From: Deltaproteobacteria bacterium
GTDB lineage: Bacteria; Desulfobacterota; Binatia; DP-6
DNA length: 8,415 nt
Direction of reading: 5' to 3'
Assembly: GCA_005879245.1 (NCBI GenBank)
Contig: VBLA01000060.1
Location: 1 to 8,415 of the forward strand
Below the pieces are notes generated by a model that saw only the letters and a program-made list of their open reading frames with translations, was not told the DNA's origin and made no database searches. Made by a program: the position numbers and the translations under genes. Positions 1 to 6,373 of this stretch are shown here, piece by piece (position 1 is the stretch's first letter; each line of letters begins with the position of its first letter).

Positions 1-688
1 CGGCCTGCGGTTCGGGCTCGGCGTCGAACTGGTCCGTGAACTGCCCGTACAGCGAGTAGGTGAGCGTGCCGGTGCCCGGGAAGCGGGAGCCAAAGAGCAT
101 CGCCCCGGTGGTGAACGGATCGAAGGGCAGCTGGGTCACCAGCGGCCGGGACGTCGTCCACACCAGCGGCCGGGCGTAGATGAGGTTCCAGCGCCCGACG
201 GGGGTCAAGAACTTGCCGACCCGCAGGTTGAGCCAGTCGGACGCTGCCAGGTCGCCGTACAGCCGCGGGACGGTGAAGGTCTGACGGGGTTCGTCGGGTT
301 CGTCTTGATCGATCGGGTCGAGCTCCGCGAAGAGGTGCAGGCGCGGCGTCGGATCCCAGATGAAGAAGAGGCCCAGGGTCTCGACGCGGAGGTTCGCCGG
401 GCCGCCCTCGTCGCGGGTCAGGTCCACGGCGACGTAGCCGCCCAGGGTCAGGCCCGTGTCACCGACGCGCAGGCCGCGGCCGGGCGTGTAGCGCACCTCG
501 CCGATGTGCGTCGGCAGCGACAGGACCGGCGCATCGGCCCCGTCGGCGCCGGACGCGGGCGGGTACTCGTACTCGTTCGCCGCGGCCGCCGGTGAGGCGA
601 GCGTGAGGAGGACCACGGCGGCCACCAGTGCGCGGCGCGCGCGGGCGGAGACACACGCGGCCTTGACTGCGCAAGGGGTCTCGCGCAT
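1..688 (-). CDS. Outer-membrane porin-like beta-barrel protein, copy A (3' end outside window)
   Basis: Reading the minus strand from ATG at 688-686 gives an open frame of 229 codons with no stop before the left edge. It opens with a signal peptide: basic residues, a hydrophobic VAAVVLLTLASP core and an A-rich cleavage site before NEYEYPP, at about residue 37. The mature part has alternating beta-strand character: GLTLGGYVAVDL, LGLFFIWDP, LHLFAELD, then RVGKFLTPVGRWN and RPLV-type motifs as in phosphate-selective or OprO/P-like porins. The substrate is not readable. The gene is paralogous to the porin at 1503-2530 but keeps the 76 bp (95-170) that copy B lacks, so it is the intact one. A 14-bp direct repeat (137-150 and 161-174) encodes two RPLV motifs. 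ATG is chosen because the signal peptide follows directly and copy B has TTG at the matching place; no good Shine-Dalgarno is visible. A PstS-like gene probably follows it to the left, by analogy with copy B. Confidence 0.8.
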   Translation of the reverse strand, partial: MRETPCAVKAACVSARARRALVAAVVLLTLASPAAAANEYEYPPASGADGADAPVLSLPTHIGEVRYTPGRGLRVGDTGLTLGGYVAVDLTRDEGGPANLRVETLGLFFIWDPTPRLHLFAELDPIDQDEPDEPRQTFTVPRLYGDLAASDWLNLRVGKFLTPVGRWNLIYARPLVWTTSRPLVTQLPFDPFTTGAMLFGSRFPGTGTLTYSLYGQFTDQFDAEPEPQA

Positions 689-929
689 CAAACTGGAGAC
701 CGACACGGAGGCGCACCCTACGCCACGGGTTGGGGGGCCTGCAAGACAGAATGCCCAAGAGAATGCCCAGGTTCTTGCTCCACTCGCTGCACGCCAAGCT
801 GCAGCTATTCTCGCTCGTGCTGGTCGTCGTCCCGGGGGATCTCTTCGCCCTGATCGCCCTCGCGCGTGCGCGCGATGCGCTCGAGGACGCCGCGGCCAGC
901 GGCTCGCCGAGGTGGCGCACGAGGCGCTC
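1..929. repeat. Tandem duplication, copy A (porin 5' part, divergent intergenic, kinase 5' part)
   Basis: This stretch aligns with 1928-2760. Bases 1-94 are identical to 1928-2021 (offset 1927). Copy B then lacks 95-170, and the alignment resumes at 171/2022 (offset 1851) with clear divergence across the porin N-terminal coding region. Identity rises again in the divergent promoter region and over about 763-835 in the kinase start. Copy A has a 12-bp insertion near 751-762 (repeated AGAATGCCCA) and one base fewer near 896. Similarity stops near 929. The left boundary lies outside the window. Confidence 0.9.
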
Positions 930-930
930 G
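763..930 (+). pseudogene. 5' remnant of sensor histidine kinase (copy A)
   Basis: From ATG 763 the reading matches the first ~55 codons of the intact kinase at 2593: the same start, the same membrane segment (LQLFSLVLVVVPG) and the following LIALARAR. About 74 bp are identical. Near 896 one G is missing compared with 2724-2726, which shifts the frame, and after about 929 no similarity to the kinase remains. Cache, HAMP and catalytic domains are all absent. The frame stays open to a stop at 1084-1086, so a short membrane peptide with a junk tail could be made, but a functional role is not supported. An extra in-frame ATG at 751 comes from the local 12-bp duplication. Confidence 0.8.
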
Positions 931-934
931 GCAG

Positions 935-946
935 GGTGCGCGCACC
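935..946. repeat. 12-bp perfect palindrome upstream of sigma-54 promoter
   Basis: GGTGCGCGCACC is its own reverse complement. It lies about 20 bp upstream of the -24 box at 965 and overlaps a CAGGG (932-936). It may be a regulator-binding site, but GC-rich palindromes of this size can arise by chance. Confidence 0.35.
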
Positions 947-964
947 ATCGAGGGGGACCCCTCC

Positions 965-981
965 TTGGCACGGTCCATGCT
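965..981 (+). promoter_or_regulatory. Sigma-54 (-24/-12) promoter, internal to the duplicated locus
   Basis: TTGGCACGGTCCATGCT matches the sigma-54 consensus YTGGCACGRNNNTTGCW at every fixed position except one (A for T before TGCT). GG (967-968) and GC (979-980) are separated by the required 10 bases. Transcription would start near 992. The only plus-strand reading frame that follows is a 44-codon ORF from ATG 996 with no recognisable features, and transcription would then run antisense into the PstS-like gene. It sits just after the kinase remnant, so it may be the relic of a promoter like the one at 5848, or may drive a short RNA. Confidence 0.6.
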
Positions 982-1027
982 CTGCTCAGCACACCATGGG
1001 CGAACTCCCGAGTTGGAAGCCAGCCGA

Positions 1028-1044
1028 GCGCCCCGCAGGGGCGC
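1028..1044 (-). terminator. GC-rich hairpin after PstS-like gene
   Basis: GCGCCCC (1028-1034), a 3-nt loop and GGGGCGC (1038-1044) form a perfect 7-bp stem about 29 nt beyond the PstS-like stop codon. No T-tract follows on either strand, so intrinsic termination is uncertain. The stem is equally well formed for plus-strand transcription from the promoter at 965. Confidence 0.4.
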
Positions 1045-1072
1045 GCCTCCGTCATCCCCACCCCGGTCCGGA

Positions 1073-1501
1073 TCACTCGACCTTGAGCACGACCCGCACG
1101 GAGTCGTCGACCTCGCTCCATTCGATGTAGCCGATGGCAGCCCGATCAGCGGCCACGTACCGTTTGACGGCGGCACCGGAGGACAGCACGCTCGGCGGGA
1201 AGATCCCCGCGAAGTACTGCTGGTCCCAGTATGCCTGCAGCCGGGGCGGATCGGCGTGCAGGACCCGGTGCGAGAAGGCCACACGCGCCGCTGTCCCCGG
1301 CTCGCGGTTGAGCGCCACGATCGGTGTCCCGTCGCCCCAGAAGCGGCGCTTCCGCAGATAGATGCGCGCCACGTCCTCGATGTCGAGCGCGGCGGCGCGC
1401 TCGGGGTGCACGACGATCACCAGCGCCCGCTCCTCCGGGACGGCGGGCCGCGGGATCAGCAACGCGATCGCGGTGCAGAGAAGCGCCCCGGCTCTCCGCA
1501 T
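1073..1501 (-). CDS. Small PstS-like periplasmic substrate-binding protein (142 aa)
   Basis: A secreted single-lobe relative of phosphate ABC-transporter binding proteins (PBP-like-2 type). Residues ~1-24 are a signal peptide (MRRAGALLCTAIALLIPRP). The mature part carries ALVIVVHPE, then IYLRKRRFWGDGTPIVALNR, then NREPGTAARVAF (equivalent to the PstS R-x-x-G-S-G-T-R-x-x-F anion loop) and AAIGYIEW (the PstS AIGYV motif). At ~142 aa it is about half the length of classic PstS, so it probably does not serve a PstBAC permease; no permease genes are nearby. It may instead be a ligand sensor or a partner of the porin. ATG 1501 follows the porin stop (1505-1503) after one base, indicating an operon with translational coupling; a GTG at 1534 would lose the clean signal peptide. 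The gene is intact although the porin before it is broken. Family confidence is good; the ligand is unknown. Confidence 0.75.
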   Translation of the reverse strand: MRRAGALLCTAIALLIPRPAVPEERALVIVVHPERAAALDIEDVARIYLRKRRFWGDGTPIVALNREPGTAARVAFSHRVLHADPPRLQAYWDQQYFAGIFPPSVLSSGAAVKRYVAADRAAIGYIEWSEVDDSVRVVLKVE

Positions 1502-1502
1502 C

Positions 1503-2530
1503 TCAGAAGAGGACCGTGAAGGACGTCTTGACACCAGGCGGGGACTCCTCGGCGCGGTGATCGGCGAACAGGTACTCGCCCTTGAGGACGATGAACGGCC
1601 GGGGCTTGTAGGCGAGACCGAGGACGCCGATGTTCACCGCCGGCTCCGGCGCCGGCTGGTCGAAGTACTCGTAGCGCCCGACCAGGTAGACCTTCGGCAG
1701 CACTTCCGCCACCGGCTGCAGGTAGAGGCCCCACTGCCGGCCCGCGCCGCGGGCCGGCTCCTGGACGGCGAACTCGCCCATCAGCTCGAGCGGGCCGCGC
1801 TGCCAGAGCGTGTCGAGGCCGGTCAGGTGGCGCCAGCGGCCCGCGTCGGTGAAGCTCAGGTACGAGCCGCCGACCGACCATCCCCCGAGGCTCGCGTACT
1901 CCAGGCGGCCGCCGACGCTACGGTCCACGGCCTGCGGTTCGGGCTCGGCGTCGAACTGGTCCGTGAACTGCCCGTACAGCGAGTAGGTGAGCGTGCCGGT
2001 GCCCGGGAAGCGGGAGCCAAACGGGCGTGGATGAGGTTCCAGCGCCCGACGGGGGTCAAGAACTTGCCGACCCGTAGGTTGAGCCAGTCGAACGCTGCCA
2101 GGTCGCCGTACAGCCGCTCGGTCTGGAAGGTGCGCCGGGCTACGTCGGGTTCGTCCTGCTCGACCACATCGAGCTCCGAGAAGAGGTGCAGGCGCTTGGT
2201 CGGATCCCAGATGAAGAAGAGGCTCAGGTCCTCGAAGGTGAAGGTTGCCGGGCCACCGTCGTCGCGGGTCAGGTCCAGGGCGCCGTAGCCGCCCAGGGTC
2301 AGGCCCGTGTCACCGACACGGAGGCCGCGGCCGGGCGTGTAGCGCACCTCGCCGATGTGCGTCGGCAGCGACAGGACCGGCGCATCGGCCCCGTCGGCGC
2401 CGGACGCGGGCGGGTACTCGTTCGCCGCGGGCGCCGGTGAGGCGAGCGAGAGGAGGACCACGGCGACCAGCAATGCGCGGCACGCGCGGGCGCAGACACG
2501 CGCGGCCTTGACTGTGCGAGCCTCGAGCAA
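1503..2530 (-). pseudogene. Outer-membrane porin-like protein, copy B, frameshifted by a 76-bp deletion
   Basis: The N-terminal part (signal peptide with ALLVAVVLLSLASPAPA, then NEYPPASGADGADAPV and the strands up to RVGKFLTPVGRWNLIHAR) reads in one frame from 2530 to about 2022. The C-terminal part (SRFPGTGTLTYSLYGQF to the terminal SFTVLF) reads in another from 2021 to 1503. Copy A has 76 extra bases at exactly this junction. Adding them back gives 1104 bp, a clean 367-aa porin from TTG 2530 ending in Phe, the usual beta-barrel assembly signal. As it stands, translation would run out of frame after ~169 codons and stop at 1858-1856. The start is inferred from alignment with copy A (ATG 688); no ATG is available nearby. 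The gene would be co-transcribed with the PstS-like gene. An assembly error at this near-identical repeat is a real alternative to a true pseudogene. Confidence 0.75.
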
Positions 2531-2760
2531 CAGGCTGGAGACCGACAAGGAGGCGCACCCTACGCCACGGGTTGGGGGGCCTGCAAGACAGAATGCCCAG
2601 GTTCTTGCTCCACTCGCTGCACGCCAAGCTGCAGCTATTCTCGCTCGTGCTGGTCGTCGTCCCGGGAGCGCTTTTTGCCCTAATCGCACTCGCGCGTGCC
2701 CGCGGCGCCCTCGAGCACGCCGTGGGCCAGCAGCTCGGCGAGGTGGCGCACGAGGCGCTG
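1928..2760. repeat. Tandem duplication, copy B
   Basis: Partner of 1-929. Its first 94 bases equal 1-94, and that identity holds right up to the 76-bp deletion junction at 2021/2022. After it come a diverged porin N-terminal region, a near-identical divergent promoter region (about 2551-2592) and an identical kinase start (2593 to about 2665). Copy B carries the functional kinase; copy A carries the functional porin reading frame. Confidence 0.9.
2531..2592. promoter_or_regulatory. Divergent porin/kinase control region
   Basis: Only 62 bp separate the porin start (2530, minus) from the kinase ATG (2593, plus), so the promoter of each must lie here or inside the neighbour's coding start. The segment from about 2551 is almost unchanged in copy A (about 709-750), which suggests selection or gene conversion. 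On the minus strand TGGGCATTCTGTCTTGCAG (2599-2581) resembles a sigma-54 promoter, but GG and GC are 11 rather than 10 bases apart. GGAGG at 2549-2553 is 18 bases before the alternative TTG start at 2572, too far for a normal ribosome site. No convincing sigma-70 boxes were seen. Confidence 0.4.
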
Positions 2761-4377
2761 GAGGAGTTGGCCGGAGCCCTCGCCGGGGAGCGCAACGACG
2801 TCCGCACCTGGGCGCGGCAGGATGTCATGCGGGACGTCATGATCGGCGACCTGGACAAGCGCGCCTCGCGCTTTCTGCGCTCGCTCACCGACGGCGGGGC
2901 GCCGTACCTCGATCTCCTCTGCATCGACCGCGACGGGCGGGTGGTGGCGGCCAGCGACCCGAGCTGGCTCGGCCAGATGCTCGGCGACCGCGACTGGGCG
3001 CGCACCGCGCTCCGGGGCGAGGAGTTCCTGAGGGGACCGATCGCCGCGTCGGACCACGCGCCGCCTGCGGTGGAGATTGCGGCGCCGATCCGCGTGCCCG
3101 AGCAGACCGACACCGTGATCGGCGCCTTACTCGGAAGGTACGATTGGCAGCAAGCGATGGCGTTGGCGACTCGCATCCGCAGGACCCTGATACCTCACGG
3201 GCTCCGGCTGAACGTGCTCCTGCTCGACCGCAGGGGGGCGGTGATCGGCGAGTCGTGGTGGGAGGACCTCGGCGCGGAGGCCGTGGGGAAGGTGCGCGCC
3301 GCCGGCGCGCAGGTGGCGCCGAGTCTCGACGCGAGCCGTCGGCGAGGGTACGTGGCCGACGCGCAGGCGGGCGTTCTGGTCGGCTTCGAGCGGGCCGACC
3401 ATCCGGAGTTCGGCTGGGTCGCGCTCGTCATGGAGCCGCTCGCCGAGGCGTTCGCGCCGGTTCGCGACATGGAGCGCCGGCTCGCCGTGGCGCTGGCCGC
3501 CGTGCTGCTCGTCGCCTTCGCCGTCGCCACCTTCCTCGCCGGGCGGATGAGCCGGCCGCTGCGTGCCCTGACGCGGGCAACGCAGGAGATTGCGCACGCG
3601 AGCGAGCCCCGCCGCCCGCTCGAGGTCCGGTCGCGCGACGAAATCGGGCAGCTGGCGGTGGCCTTCAACACCATGACGGCCGAGCTGAAACGTGCCCAGG
3701 ACGACCTCGTTACAGCCGCCAAGTTCGCCTTCGTAGGGGAAGTCGCCGCCGGTGTGGCGCACGAGGTGCGCACGCCGCTCGGTATCCTTCGCACCTCGGC
3801 GCAGATTCTCGCGCGGTCGGTCCCCCCCGGCCCCGAGAGCGCGGAGCTGGTGCAGATGATCATCGAGGAGGTGGACCGGCTGGACCACGTGGTGGCGGGG
3901 CTGCTCGAGCTGGCGCGGCCGCGCCAGCCGCTCATCGAGACGACGCCGCTGGCGCCGCTGCTGGCGCGCGCGCTCAACTTCGTCGAGCGGCAGGCGCGCG
4001 AGAAGAATATCACGCTCCGGCACGTCTTCGGCGCCGACCCCTGCCCCGCCCGCTGCGACCCGGAGCAGATCTACCAGGTGGCTCTCAACCTGATCGTCAA
4101 CGCACTCCAGATGGTGCCTGACGGCGGCCACATCACCGTGCGCACGCTCCCGCACCACGACGGGCACGTGGCCTTCGAGGTGATCGACGACGGCCCGGGT
4201 ATCCCGCCCGAAGCTCAGGAGCATGTGTTCACGCCCTTCTTCACCCTGCGCCCGGGTGGGACGGGACTCGGGCTCGCACTCGTCCAGCGCATGGTCCGGG
4301 CGCATCAGGGCTCGGTGTCGGTGGACAGCACGGTCGGGCGGGGCACGACCTTCCGCGTCGAGCTGCCGGCCGCCTGA
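2593..4377 (+). CDS. Membrane sensor histidine kinase, Cache-HAMP-HisKA-HATPase (594 aa)
   Basis: Inner-membrane sensor that autophosphorylates and passes phosphate to the response regulator encoded 9 bp downstream. TM1 lies at ~13-33 (LQLFSLVLVVVPGALFALIAL) and a periplasmic double-Cache-like domain at ~34-295, with YLDLLCIDRDGRVVAAS, a GEEFLRGPI segment and VEIAAPIR ahead of VIGALLGRYDW, typical of small-molecule Cache sensors. TM2 is at ~297-317 and HAMP at ~317-370 (RMSRPLRALT to DEIGQLAVAFNTM). HisKA has the H-box GVAHEVRTPLG with phospho-acceptor H390. The HATPase domain has an N-box NLIVNAL (N499, N503), a G1 box DDGPGI (532-537) and a G2 box GGTGLGLAL (555-563). All catalytic boxes are present. 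The architecture fits NtrB/AtoS-type partners of sigma-54 activators. ATG 2593 is preferred over the in-frame TTG 2572, whose ribosome-site spacing is poor. The gene is intact, unlike its stub at 763. The ligand is unknown; the divergent porin and PstS-like genes suggest an anion or small organic solute, which is inference. Confidence 0.93.
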   Translation: MPRFLLHSLHAKLQLFSLVLVVVPGALFALIALARARGALEHAVGQQLGEVAHEALEELAGALAGERNDVRTWARQDVMRDVMIGDLDKRASRFLRSLTDGGAPYLDLLCIDRDGRVVAASDPSWLGQMLGDRDWARTALRGEEFLRGPIAASDHAPPAVEIAAPIRVPEQTDTVIGALLGRYDWQQAMALATRIRRTLIPHGLRLNVLLLDRRGAVIGESWWEDLGAEAVGKVRAAGAQVAPSLDASRRRGYVADAQAGVLVGFERADHPEFGWVALVMEPLAEAFAPVRDMERRLAVALAAVLLVAFAVATFLAGRMSRPLRALTRATQEIAHASEPRRPLEVRSRDEIGQLAVAFNTMTAELKRAQDDLVTAAKFAFVGEVAAGVAHEVRTPLGILRTSAQILARSVPPGPESAELVQMIIEEVDRLDHVVAGLLELARPRQPLIETTPLAPLLARALNFVERQAREKNITLRHVFGADPCPARCDPEQIYQVALNLIVNALQMVPDGGHITVRTLPHHDGHVAFEVIDDGPGIPPEAQEHVFTPFFTLRPGGTGLGLALVQRMVRAHQGSVSVDSTVGRGTTFRVELPAA

Positions 4378-4386
4378 GGCGTCACG

Positions 4387-5739
<1,353 letters not shown>

Positions 5740-5746
5740 ACCTGTG

Positions 5747-5797
5747 CCCTGCAGCTTTTTTCAGGGTTCCAGAGGCCAGCTGAAACAAATTGCAGGG
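5747..5797. promoter_or_regulatory. Candidate upstream activator sites (CAGGG half-sites)
   Basis: Three CAGGG half-sites occur in 51 bp: CCCTG (5747-5751, inverted), CAGGG (5762-5766) and CAGGG (5793-5797). The outer pair extends to the inverted repeat CCCTGCA/TGCAGGG, and the two same-strand copies are 31 bp apart, about three helical turns. Relative to the start expected from the promoter at 5848-5864 they lie at roughly -80 to -130, where NtrC-type activators usually bind. Site identity is inference. A T6 run (5756-5761) follows the activator gene but has no strong stem before it. Confidence 0.4.
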
Positions 5798-5821
5798 CCT
5801 CGCCGCCCGCGATGGCGAGGC
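5797..5821 (+). terminator. Stem-loop after response-regulator gene
   Basis: GCCTCGCC (5797-5804) and GGCGAGGC (5814-5821) form a perfect 8-bp stem with a 9-nt loop, 57 nt past the activator's stop. There is no following T-tract, so it may end the kinase/activator transcript weakly, or protect its 3' end. Confidence 0.4.
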
Positions 5822-5822
5822 G

Positions 5823-5837
5823 CTTCGTCCGACGAAG
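5823..5837. promoter_or_regulatory. 15-bp palindrome just upstream of the -24 box
   Basis: CTTCGTC-C-GACGAAG has perfect 7-bp arms about one central base. It sits 10 bp upstream of the sigma-54 promoter, which is closer than usual for an enhancer-bound activator. It could therefore be an operator for another regulator, or a second hairpin after the one at 5797. Confidence 0.4.
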
Positions 5838-5847
5838 GGGGTGCGGA

Positions 5848-5864
5848 TTGGCAAGGGCCTTGCT
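5848..5864 (+). promoter_or_regulatory. Sigma-54 (-24/-12) promoter of the downstream small gene
   Basis: TTGGCAAGGGCCTTGCT matches the consensus YTGGCACGRNNNTTGCW with one mismatch (A for C at the sixth consensus position). GG (5850-5851) and GC (5862-5863) are separated by exactly 10 bases. The expected start is near 5875, leaving a leader of about 40 nt before ATG 5918. It lies 108 bp beyond the gene for a sigma-54 activator, so that activator is the likely regulator. Confidence 0.75.
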
Positions 5865-5906
5865 GGGTGTTCCGCCAAGGAGAAGGTGCTGCGGAAATGG
5901 CATCTC

Positions 5907-5911
5907 GGAGG
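5907..5911 (+). promoter_or_regulatory. Shine-Dalgarno deciding the start at 5918
   Basis: GGAGG ends 6 bases before ATG 5918, an ideal distance. It favours this ATG over the in-frame ATG at 5897 and over all starts further upstream that overlap the activator gene. Confidence 0.75.
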
Positions 5912-5917
5912 AACACC

Positions 5918-6373
5918 ATGACAATGTTCGTGCACGCCAGTGCCCGGCTAGCGCGCGTGCGTCGCGAGGCCGAACGGAGAAGTGAGAAGGAGTCGCCGCG
6001 CATCTGGGCCCGCGTCGTGCCTCCCAACGCCAAGCCGGGTGCCATAGTGTATCGTACGGACTGGCTCACGCCGTACACCGCCCAGACGATCGCCGAGGAC
6101 GCGCTGCGGGCCGAGCGCGGCACAGGGCTCGAGGTGACAGTGGCGGCCAGCGCCACCGACGCCGACCTTGCCCGGGTGCAGCGGCTGTTCGCTTGGCTCG
6201 GGAGTCGGGGTGTCCAGGTGAACGTCCGTCGCGATGGTCAGCCCCCAGGCGCAGCGCGTCCATCTGGACCGAACCGGGGCGTAGGGTCCAGCTCCATAGC
6301 AGACGAGCCCGATCCCTTGCCTTGGTCTCATGGCAAGGGCGTTGCCGCGGCGCCACGGTCGACTCCGCGGTAG
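5918..6373 (+). CDS. Unrecognised small protein under sigma-54 control (151 aa)
   Basis: I do not recognise the family. Start ATG 5918 is set by the GGAGG 6 bases upstream and the sigma-54 promoter before that. No signal peptide or membrane segment is seen, so it is probably cytoplasmic. Residues 1-30 are basic and charged with a helical look (ARLARVRREAERRSEKES). Residues ~31-106 look like a compact alpha/beta fold: ARVVPP, GAIVYRTDWL, a helix TAQTIAEDALRAE, LEVTVAASATDADLARVQRLFAWL and a final strand GVQVNVRRDG. The last ~45 residues are Pro/Gly/Ser-rich, look less protein-like, and overlap two hairpins and the 3' end of the convergent MBL gene. The native protein may therefore end near residue 106 if there is a frameshift, or have a disordered tail. 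Function is unknown; its place next to the kinase and activator suggests it is an output of that pathway. Confidence 0.6.
   Translation: MTMFVHASARLARVRREAERRSEKESPRIWARVVPPNAKPGAIVYRTDWLTPYTAQTIAEDALRAERGTGLEVTVAASATDADLARVQRLFAWLGSRGVQVNVRRDGQPPGAARPSGPNRGVGSSSIADEPDPLPWSHGKGVAAAPRSTPR
6264..6291. repeat. Inverted repeat in the tail of the small gene
   Basis: CTGGACC (6264-6270) and GGTCCAG (6285-6291) are perfect 7-bp arms around 14 nt. Together with the hairpin at 6314 it marks the convergent gene junction. Its position inside the apparent C-terminal coding region of the 5918 gene hints that this part may not be under protein selection. Confidence 0.35.
6314..6339. terminator. Hairpin between convergent genes
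   Basis: CCCTTGCC (6314-6321), a 10-nt loop and GGCAAGGG (6332-6339) form a perfect 8-bp stem. The MBL stop codon (6330-6328) lies in the loop. The symmetry would allow it to work for both converging transcripts, but no T-tract follows on either side. Confidence 0.45.

Noticed and set aside
137..174. 14-bp direct repeat as the cause of the 76-bp deletion
   Set aside because: Recombination between these repeats would remove 24 bp, not the 76 bp actually missing from copy B.
459..1121. 220-codon minus-strand open frame
   Set aside because: Runs out of frame through porin copy A, whose correct frame from 688 has a signal peptide and strands matching copy B.
1502..1534. GTG 1534 start for the PstS-like gene
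   Set aside because: Would overlap the porin end and add an unusual basic/Ser stretch before an otherwise normal signal peptide; ATG 1501 sits one base after the porin stop.
1362..2288. 308-codon plus-strand open frame
   Set aside because: Antisense to the porin and the PstS-like gene; compositionally a shadow.
2572..2592. TTG start for the kinase, seven codons upstream
   Set aside because: GGAGG is 18 bases away, and ATG 2593 directly precedes the membrane segment.
2355..4121. 588-codon plus-strand open frame
   Set aside because: Lies out of frame over the kinase; its translation is an Arg/Ala/Gly-rich shadow with no motifs, as expected in GC-rich DNA.
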